Source: Hennigella sp045599065 (GTDB lineage Bacteria > Bacillota_I > Bacilli_A > Mycoplasmatales > Mycoplasmoidaceae). Taken from it: a DNA stretch of 36,901 bases. Shown here piece by piece: positions 30,042 to 36,901 of this stretch. Position numbers and translations under genes: made by a program. The stretch is taken from contig JAZRVJ010000056.1 of assembly GCA_045599065.1 (NCBI GenBank), positions 1 to 36,901 on the forward strand. Direction: 5' to 3'. Below the pieces are notes generated by a model. That model ran no database searches, was not told the DNA's origin, and was given only the letters and a program-made list of their open reading frames with translations. Every line of letters begins with the position of its first letter. Positions within the stretch are counted from its first letter, which is position 1.

Positions 30042-31967
30042 ATGAAAAAATTAAGCAGAGGAGAATTTAATAGAAACCCTAAAGCGGCATATATGGGATT
30101 CCTATTCCAAACTTTTTTGAAAAGACCATTTGGATATATCATTGGAATCCTTTATGTCGTTTATTTAGCTGTTATTTTATTAATAGTACCTGCAGTCACA
30201 AAACAACATCCATTATTTATATGAAATATAAGCTCGTTTAATATGCCTATATTTAACTTGTTCTTTATTGCTGCCGAAACGTCGGCAATCGCTGTTGCAA
30301 TCTTCAGAACAGGAAGAGATGATGGTACAGATTTGGCAATGAGTGCGAAACCATTAACTAAGAATGACACAGTATGGATAAAAACAGGAACATACATTAT
30401 CATCATGTTAATATTCTGTTTAATTTCACTTATTATTGCTGCTTTAATCTTACCAATATTTGGTAAATATGATTTTTACTATAAACCAACAGGCATAACT
30501 ATGTCCGAATATAGAGGAATAATTGTTTCTACACTAGTAGGTAACTTAGTTAATATGTTCTTATTTGGTGGAATATCGGTATTTATTTCACTTGTTGGTG
30601 GTCAAGTAATAACAATGATTGGAACAATAGCAATCGCGTTTTTAATTTCATTATTGAATTTTATTTATCCAATCGCAATTAGATCACCAAATGATGTAAT
30701 TTATGATGATTACAATGCATCTATATCGAGCTTTAAAGCAAATACTGTTGAGCAATATCTAAGTAATGAGCCATTAGAAGGTGGACTATCATATTGTGCA
30801 ATTGAATGTTTTACAGATGAGGAAGGTAATCCAATAATACCAAGAGAGGAACTTGATACTAAAAAAATATGGGACACTGCTGTAAAGACATCTGGTAATC
30901 AAGCTATCAATTATATTGATATAGGCAAGCAATTAAGCAACTTGTACAACGCTTTTGGTCTTGAAGGACTTAGATTAGAAGATGCAAAACAATTACCAAT
31001 AGGAGCAAGTGTAGAATACGATTACAATATTGATGAATCAAGTTGAGTATGTAGCCCTGAGCGTGTTCAAGACAATAGATTCCCTCTTTGCGTTTATGAT
31101 ACATTATCAAATCAAGGAATTGTTTATCCCATTGTTAGAATAGTTGGTGGTGGAACATCCAATCTAGATTTAACTAATTGATACTTATTATCTAAATTAC
31201 TTGGTGTTAACTTTAATACTATTTCAATGGTAAGTAATAAGAGTAGTGAATTAAATCCACCTTCTGAGGATATTAGTCCAGTCTTTATGGATAAATATTC
31301 ATTCATTATGGATGAACTTTATTTAACTGATGACCAAAAGCGTGTGATTGATGGAAGCGAAGGAAGCGATGGATGATGGAAAGAATATATGGAAGACCCA
31401 AGTACATCAGATCATAATCCAAATTTTATTTTGAACAAAGTAGTTGATACAGAAGAAGGCCAAGAATACTTCTATAAAGACAAAGAATGGGAAGAACTAA
31501 CTGGATTAGAAAAACACAAAATCATAGCATCTATACATCTTTATTTTGCTTATAAAGCATGAAATCAACAAATTGAAAATGTTCAAGATGTCTTGAGACA
31601 TTATGAAGAAGAACACATACCACACCCTTTCCCATTTAAATCTAGAGAAATCTACGATTATTACAAATACCTAGATGAGAATGCCGCTGCCGAAGTTCTT
31701 CACATTGCTCAAGACAAGAAGATAATCGGTGTTTTCAAAAACGGATTCACTGATGGTGTAAAAACTGAACATTCTCCAACAGAAAACGGTTATTATTCTA
31801 AATTAGTAACATCTTCAATGCCTTATGCTGAGACATATCAAAATTTATATCAATATGATGTTGCACCTTTTTATTCACTATATACAATAATTGGTGTTTG
31901 ATCTGGTTTATCAATATTGTTCTTAACAACTTCTATTATTGTTTATAAAAAGACAGACTTTAAATAG
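30042..31967 (+). CDS. ABC-2-type transporter permease with large extracytoplasmic loop (second)
   Basis: 641 residues with the same plan as the first permease: helices at about 31-52, 66-88, 113-140, 160-183 and 187-210, an extracytoplasmic region of about 400 residues, and a final helix (about 615-637) ending VYKKTDFK. The N-terminus has an extra 25 basic residues (KKLSRGEFNRNPKAAY). The conserved element after helix 2 reads GRDDGTDLAMSAKP, against DSNEEGTELIIISKP in its partner, so the two are paralogues. The loops are not obviously alike, which suggests a heterodimeric exporter with two different outer domains. Starts one base after the ATPase stop; a hairpin follows. Confidence 0.82.
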
Positions 31968-31968
31968 T

Positions 31969-32385
31969 CTATCTTGTAAATACTATATCACCGATAGTTA
32001 TTTTAAGAAATGCAATAGCATTTCTTTTTAATATTCAAATATTAACAAAGTCAGGAAGATTACCTAAATGTTTGTTTATAGCTACAACTCTATTAGTTTT
32101 AGTGTCGGTATAAACAATATCACTATCTTTAACGTTCAATAATCAACTATTAATCTCATCGCAGCTAAGATGGTAAATGAAAAAACATTCCAAACCATCT
32201 AATTCTTTTAACCCTTTTACTTGATAAAAATATTGGTTTTTTGTTTTAATCCTAATAATTCTTACATCGGTAGATCGATGATTAACATGAAGATTTCGTC
32301 TAAAGTATTCAGTTTTATTGGCAAGATGTTTTCTTGCTAATTTATCAAGATACTTTAAATCTTCTTTGCTTTTAAGTCTTTGCAT
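31969..32385 (-). CDS. Unrecognised 138-residue protein
   Basis: Open from ATG 32385 to TAG 31969 with two TGA-Trp codons. Mostly hydrophilic and basic at the start (MQRLKSKEDLKYLDKLARKH, a likely helix), then alternating strands (VRIIRIKTKNQYFYQVKGL, CFFIYHLSCDEINSW, DSDIVYTDTKTNRVVAINKHLG). No membrane segment or known motif is seen. A minus-strand TATAAT only 6 nt before the ATG supports this start; an in-frame ATG at 32433 lies inside the divergent gene and upstream of the box. The last 20 codons overlap the opposing operon terminator hairpin. Probably a small alpha/beta protein; function unknown. Confidence 0.75.
32005..32029 (+). terminator. Terminator of the ABC-2-type exporter operon
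   Basis: AAGAAATGC - AATA - GCATTTCTT followed by TTT, 38 nt after the second permease stop. It lies inside the 3' part of the opposing 138-residue gene, whose sequence there reads LKRNAIAFLK. Confidence 0.65.
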
Positions 32386-32391
32386 AAAATA

Positions 32392-32399
32392 ATTATAAT
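32392..32399. promoter_or_regulatory. Shared palindromic -10 box (two divergent leaderless genes)
   Basis: ATTATAAT is its own reverse complement. It contains TATAAT on the plus strand (32394-32399), 7 nt before ATG 32407, and TATAAT on the minus strand (32397-32392), 6 nt before ATG 32385. The whole spacer between the two start codons is 21 bp. Neither gene has a Shine-Dalgarno sequence. Confidence 0.65.
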
Positions 32400-32406
32400 A
32401 ACATAT

Positions 32407-33075
32407 ATGAAAAACTTTTTTGAAAGAGAACATGATAAGTTTTATGAATCAACTTATCTTCCAAAAATAAAAAATAAGCTTAACGCTTATAATCTTGCTC
32501 TTTTGACAAAAAATCAAATTCTTAATCTTTTAAAATATGGTGATGAAACAAATTTTTTAGCTTATAGGTTTGAAGTGCTGAAGGAATGAATAAAAAACAA
32601 TGAAAGATATACCAAAGGATATATTGAAGATTTGGATCAAGTAATTAGTAAACTTTATTTGGATAGTGAATTGAATAGTTTTGAAAAGCAATACATTCTT
32701 GATGTGAATGCTATAACCTTTGCTAAAATCAGAAACTTAAAACAATTAATTGTTGACTTTTCCATTAATCCTAAAGAATTAGTTTTCTATCGTTATGAAA
32801 TCGATAAATTTAATGAAATTAAAAATAATAACGAAACTACCATTTTAAGCAATTGTGATTTCTATATAACAACGCAAAGAATCGTTGTTTCAAAACAAAT
32901 TGATATTATTTCAATTACTTATAATCAAATTAAAAATTTTAAATTTAGAAGAGATAAAATAGTTTTTAATTTAAAGAACAATAAACAATATTGCGTTAGA
33001 TGTAGCAACACATACACTATTTACGCTTCATTAGAACGAGTTTTAAAAAGAGAAAAAATAGTGTTTAATAGTTAA
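32407..33075 (+). CDS. Unrecognised 222-residue protein, C-terminus possibly PH-like
   Basis: 222 residues with one TGA-Trp. The N-terminal part is charged and helical (MKNFFEREHDKFYESTYLPK). The C-terminal about 90 residues are a series of short beta strands ending in a helix: DFYITTQRIVVSKQ, DIISITYNQIKNFKFRRDKIVFNL, KQYCVRC, then YTIYASLERVLKRE. This order (T-x-x-R-I-V, I-x-Y-x-x-I) resembles bacterial PH-like/GRAM-type domains, which is a pattern impression, not a match. No membrane helix. uvrC starts one base after its stop, so the two are co-transcribed from the palindromic promoter. Function unknown; a link to repair rests only on position. Confidence 0.8.
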
Positions 33076-33076
33076 T

Positions 33077-34834
33077 ATGAACAACAATTTAAAGTTTAAA
33101 TTAGCTTCAGCACCAAAACAACCAGGTTGTTATCTTTGAAAAGATAACACCGGTGAAGTTATTTATGTCGGAAAAGCTATTAATTTGTTTAATAGAACAC
33201 ACCAATACTTTAACAAAGTTCATGACTATAAAACAACACAGCTAGTTGCAAACATATATGATGTTGAATTCTTTGTTGTTAAAAACGAAAATGAAGCATT
33301 GATCCTTGAAAATAATTTAATCAAGAAATATAGACCAAAATACAATGTTTTATTAAAGGATTCATCTGGATATCCTTACATTGTTGTAACTAATGAAAAG
33401 CATCCAAGAATTAGATACACACACTTTACTAATAAATTCAAAGGCTCTTACTATGGTCCATTTGCTTCCAAAACCTTTTTCAAAAAAGAATTATTTATGT
33501 TATTAAATGAATTATTTCCTTTAAGGAAATGTAATCCTATTCCTAAAAAGAAATGTTTATATTATGACATAGGACAATGTCTTGGTCCGTGCATTCATCA
33601 GATTCAAGAAGATCAATATCAAAAGATAAAGAGCGATATTAGGCAATTCTTTTCTGGCAATGTTACTAATTTAGACAAAAAATTAAAAGAAAAGGAAAAA
33701 CAACTTGCTCAAGACTTAAAATTTGAAGAAGCTGACCACTATAAAAAATTAAGATTAGCATTAGCGCAAGTTAAAGAAAATCAAAACGTTCAATTTAATA
33801 ACAAGCAAAACATTGATTTCCTAGGTTTTGCTACAAAAGAGAATTTAGTAAGTCTTATTCTATTTAGTTATGTCAATGGCAAATTAGTTGCTAAAATTCA
33901 AGAAATACACGAATTTTATGAAGATTTAAACTCTGTTATAACATCTTGGTTATACCAATACTACAATAAGAATAACAATAAGCCCAAAACGCTTTTTGTC
34001 TCATTAAACAAAACAACATATAAACCATTAATCAATACATTAGGTTTTAATATTACAAAACCTTTAAAGGGCAAAAAGTATGAAATACTTTCTAATGCAA
34101 TAGATAATGCCATAGCTTACTTAAAAACAAATTATCTTGTTTATAAAGCATCTAAAGAAGCTAAACAAGCAGCTTTGGTTGAATTAGCAGAAATATTAAA
34201 AGTTAAAAAGATTAAAACGATTATTTCGTTTGATATTTCTAATTTGTTCGCTGAAAACAAAGTTGCAGGAATGATTTATTTAAATAATGGTGAATTTGTT
34301 AGAAACAAATTTAGAAAATACATTATTGATGATGAATCATTAACAAGCGACTATGATTGTATGAAATATGTTTTAGGTAAATTTATTGATCATCATAAAG
34401 ATGAGCTACCTGATCTAATCATCATGGACGGTGGCAAAATTCAAGTTAATGCTGCACTAGAAACATTTGCTAGCAAAAACGTTAAACCATGTATGATTAT
34501 TGGCTTAGTTAAAAACAACAATCACCAAACAAATGGTATTGTTTACAACAACAAAACAACAAAATTAATCAAGAATAGTAATTTGTATAACTTTTTAGCT
34601 AATGTTCAAAATGAAGTTCATACTACAGCAATTTCTTTTTATCGGAAAAAACATGAAAAGTCTTTATTTGATACTTCAATAATTCCAAATATAGAAGGTT
34701 TATCTAAAAACAAGAAAGAAATACTGCTTGAAAAATATAAAACAACAAGCAATATTAAGAAAGCAACTATTGCTGAACTATCTCAAATTTTGGAACCGAA
34801 AATAGCTCGAGCTTTAAAGAAAGAATTAAAATAA
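33077..34834 (+). CDS. uvrC: Excinuclease ABC subunit C
   Basis: Makes both incisions in nucleotide excision repair after UvrAB damage recognition. 585 residues, close to the family norm. The N-terminal GIY-YIG nuclease reads GCYLWKDNTGEVIYVGKAINL with NNLIKKYRPKYNVLLKD. Next come a Cys-containing region (CLYYDIGQCLGPC), a UVR motif (LKFEEADHYKKLRLAL), the RNase H-like nuclease with SFDISN and IIMDGGKIQVN, and a C-terminal helix-hairpin-helix (IPNIEGLSKNKKEILLEKY). The start is one base after the preceding gene (TAA-T-ATG). Confidence 0.98.
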
Positions 34835-34852
34835 TTATAAACAAGTATTGTT

Positions 34853-34858
34853 TATAAT
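34853..34858 (+). promoter_or_regulatory. -10 box of lepA
   Basis: TATAAT 7 nt before ATG 34866. An earlier ATG at 34860 is only one base from the box and could not be transcribed from it, so 34866 (MNKKNVRNF) is the better start. Confidence 0.6.
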
Positions 34859-34865
34859 TATGACT

Positions 34866-36671
34866 ATGAATAAGAAGAATGTAAGAAACTTCTGTATTAT
34901 TGCTCACATCGATCATGGTAAATCAACTTTATCTGATCGTATTATCGAATCTGCTTCTGAAAAAAAGATACACAACATGCAAGATCAAGTGCTTGATAGT
35001 ATGGATCTTGAAAGAGAAAGAGGCATAACAATCAAATTAAATGCCATTCAACTTAAGTATCATTCTAAAAAACACAACGAAGATTATATTTTTCATTTAA
35101 TTGATACTCCAGGGCATGTAGACTTTACATATGAAGTGTCTAGATCTTTAGCAGCCTGCGAAGGAGCTATATTAGTTGTTGATGCGACTCAAGGAGTGCA
35201 AGCTCAAACAATTTCCAATTTATATTTAGCTATTGATAACAACTTAACAATTTTTCCTGTAATCAATAAAATTGATTTGCCTAGTGCAGATGTAGAAAAA
35301 ACAAAGCAACAAATTCATGATGTATTGGGTATTGATGCTTCAGATGCGCCTTGTGTATCTGCAAAAACCGGCCAAAACATTAACGAGATCATTGAACAAG
35401 TAATTGACAAAATTCCAGCACCAATAGAAGATGATGAAAATAAACCACTCCAAGCTTTAATCTTTGATAGTTATTATGATTCGTATTTAGGTGCAGTTTG
35501 TTATATTAGAATAAAAAACGGAAAAATTAAAATTGGTGACAAAATCAAGATGATGTCATCAGGTGCTGAATTTATTGTTACATCATTAGGAGTTAAAACT
35601 CCACTAGTTGTTGAAAAGAAAGAATTATCTGCTGGCGAAGTAGGGTGAGTAGCAGCAAGCATTAAAACTATTAAAGATATTTCAGTTGGTGATACAATCA
35701 CCACAGTTAACAACCCTGCAAGCAACCCGTTGCCTGGTTATAAAAAAGTATTACCAATGGTTTATTGTGGTTTTTATCCAATAGATAATTCAAAATATGA
35801 AGAATTAAAGGTTGCTATTGAAAAGATAAGTCTATCTGACGCAGCTTTAGTTTATGAGTATGAGACATCACAATCATTAGGGTTTGGTGTTAGATGTGGT
35901 TTCTTAGGCTTATTACATATGGACATCATTCAAGAAAGAATAAGTCGTGAATACAAAATAGACTTAATTGTAACTGCTCCATCTGTTAAATTCTTAGTTG
36001 ATCTAACTGATAGAACAACTATCGAAGTTGACAACCCAGCTAAGTTTCCTGATAGAACAAAGATTAACAAAATTAAAGAACCATATGTTAAAGTATCAAT
36101 TTTTACACCAGATGACTACATTGGTGATTTAATGTCACTAAGTCAAAACGCTCGTGGAAAATATATTGACATGGAAATTATAGATAATAATCGTAAAAAA
36201 CTTATCTATGAAATTCCATTAATAGAAGTTATCTATAACTTCTTTGATAGATTAAAATCCATTTCAAGAGGTTATGCAACTCTTGAATATGAATTGATTG
36301 GATATCAAGCATCTGATTTAGTTAAGGTTGATATTTTATTGAATGGTAAAAAGACAGATGCTTTAAGTTTTATATGTCATAGATCACAAGCATATCATAA
36401 AGCTCAAAGAATTTGTGTCAAATTAAAAGAAAATATTCCAAGACAACAATTTGAAGTACCAATACAAGCTGCTATTGGTTCTAAAATAATTGCTAGAGAA
36501 AATATTAGAGCCATGTATAAAAATGTTTTAGCTAAATGTTATGGTGGTGATGTATCAAGAAAGAAAAAACTTCTTGAACAACAAAAAGAGGGCAAGAAAA
36601 AACTTAAAGCAATTGGAAACGTAGAGGTACCACAAGATGTCTTTATCAAAATATTAAATGAAGATGAATAA
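34866..36671 (+). CDS. lepA: Elongation factor 4 (LepA)
   Basis: Ribosome-associated translational GTPase related to EF-G; proposed roles are back-translocation and initiation or assembly under stress. 601 residues, the family norm. G1 AHIDHGKST, the switch region RERGITIKL, G3 DTPGHVDF, G4 NKIDLP, then EF-G-like domains and the LepA-specific C-terminal domain (NVLAKCYGGDVSRKKKLLEQQKEGKKKLKAIG region; key residues YGGD and RKKKLLE). The domain II Trp is TGA. Single-gene transcript with a leaderless-type promoter and a hairpin terminator. Confidence 0.98.
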
Positions 36672-36698
36672 AAAAGAAGGACTAATCCTTCTTTTTAT
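36670..36698. terminator. Bidirectional terminator, lepA / right-edge gene
   Basis: AAAAAAGAAGGA - CTAA - TCCTTCTTTTTATTTT. The lepA TAA leads into the 5' arm and the opposing TAG (36684-36682) lies in the loop, so one hairpin ends both genes. Confidence 0.8.
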
Positions 36699-36901
36699 TT
36701 TGGTTTGCAAACTTAATTGCTTGATTAACAATGTCATTAACATTATTTTTTTGAGCCACACAAATGAATTGTCCATTTTGAATTAGATAATTATTTGTTG
36801 CCACATCTATATTTTTAATATCTTTTCAATCATAAGATTCAATTAAAGATACAGTTTTAGATTTTGGGAAGTATCTAATAATGTGAATAGGGACAGTTAC
36901 A
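36682..36901 (-). CDS. C-terminal part of an unrecognised gene (runs off right edge)
   Basis: About 72 codons are open from the window edge to TAG 36682 with one TGA-Trp (YDWKDIKNID). The visible part reads as soluble alpha/beta sequence: VTVPIHIIRYFPKSKT, VSLIESYDW, NYLIQNGQFICVAQKN, then an amphipathic helix and a basic end NQNKKKD. No family recognised; the N-terminal part is outside the window. The shared terminator with both stops at the hairpin supports a real gene end. Confidence 0.7.

Noticed and set aside
34848..34865. Upstream starts for lepA (34848, 34860)
   Set aside because: They lie upstream of or within one base of the TATAAT box, and LepA proteins normally begin just before NFCIIAHIDHGKST.
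2699..36671. Apparent frameshifts or split genes at many places (for example aspS, hisS, hpt, glyS, era, rnr, lepA)
   Set aside because: All breaks are in-frame TGA at positions where the families have Trp or tolerate it; reading TGA as Trp restores single full-length proteins.
1..36901. CRISPR arrays, insertion sequences, prophage or integrative elements, rRNA
   Set aside because: No regularly spaced repeats, transposase or integrase motifs, terminal inverted repeats or rRNA signatures seen; the region is compact core chromosome.

Overview
The window is an AT-rich stretch of a Mollicutes (mycoplasma) chromosome that reads UGA as tryptophan. Nearly every gene is broken by in-frame TGA under the standard code and becomes one uninterrupted, full-length family member when TGA is Trp. 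Genome compaction (0-2 nt between most genes, overlapping terminators), a short SRP RNA and the gene content (secDF-apt, secG-rnr-smpB, hisS-aspS, PRPP-dependent purine salvage, no amino-acid biosynthesis) fit a Mycoplasma-type genome. I do not name a species.

Layout. 1-2618 (minus): the N-terminal 872 codons of a very large FtsX-type ABC permease that runs off the left edge. 2699-5708 (minus): hisS-aspS. 5799-9381 (plus): secDF-apt. 9461-12624: ispF-hpt, then ftsH with its own promoter; in many Firmicutes tilS occupies the place held here by ispF. 12679-13251: an unrecognised four-helix membrane protein with a Lys/Glu/Pro-rich tail. 13324-16613: glyS-dnaG, followed directly by the SRP RNA gene (no rpoD). 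16723-17638 (minus): ybaB-recR. 17697-20992: rsmI-ybeY-dgkA-era-recO, a tight five-gene operon. 20985-21308 (minus): a 107-residue orphan. 21342-25021: secG-rnr-smpB-PAP2 protein. 25023-25802 (minus): tatD. 25850-25935: tRNA-Leu(CAA). 26002-26709: yebC. 26783-31967: a three-gene ABC-2-type exporter in which two different permeases with very large extracytoplasmic loops flank one ATPase. 31969-32385 (minus) and 32407-33075 (plus): two unrecognised genes fired from one palindromic -10 box. 33077-34834: uvrC. 34866-36671: lepA. 36682 to the right edge (minus): C-terminal part of an unknown gene.

Two regulatory patterns run through the window. First, many first-in-operon genes have a TATAAT box only 6-13 nt before the ATG, so their mRNAs should be leaderless or nearly so. 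Second, genes inside operons are joined with stereotyped spacing: nine junctions have exactly one base between stop and ATG, three have two bases, and one overlaps as TAATG. This suggests termination-reinitiation coupling. Convergent and terminal genes share compact hairpins, with stop codons lying in the hairpin loops or stems.

Most of the window is housekeeping: translation and ribosome maturation (aspS, hisS, glyS, rsmI, ybeY, era, lepA, smpB, rnr), replication and repair (dnaG, recR, recO, uvrC), protein export and quality control (secDF, secG, SRP RNA, ftsH) and purine salvage (apt, hpt). The least explained parts are the ABC-2 exporter with two unequal permeases, the giant FtsX permease, the isolated and diverged IspF, a SecDF that appears to lack its proton-pathway aspartates, and four proteins I cannot assign.
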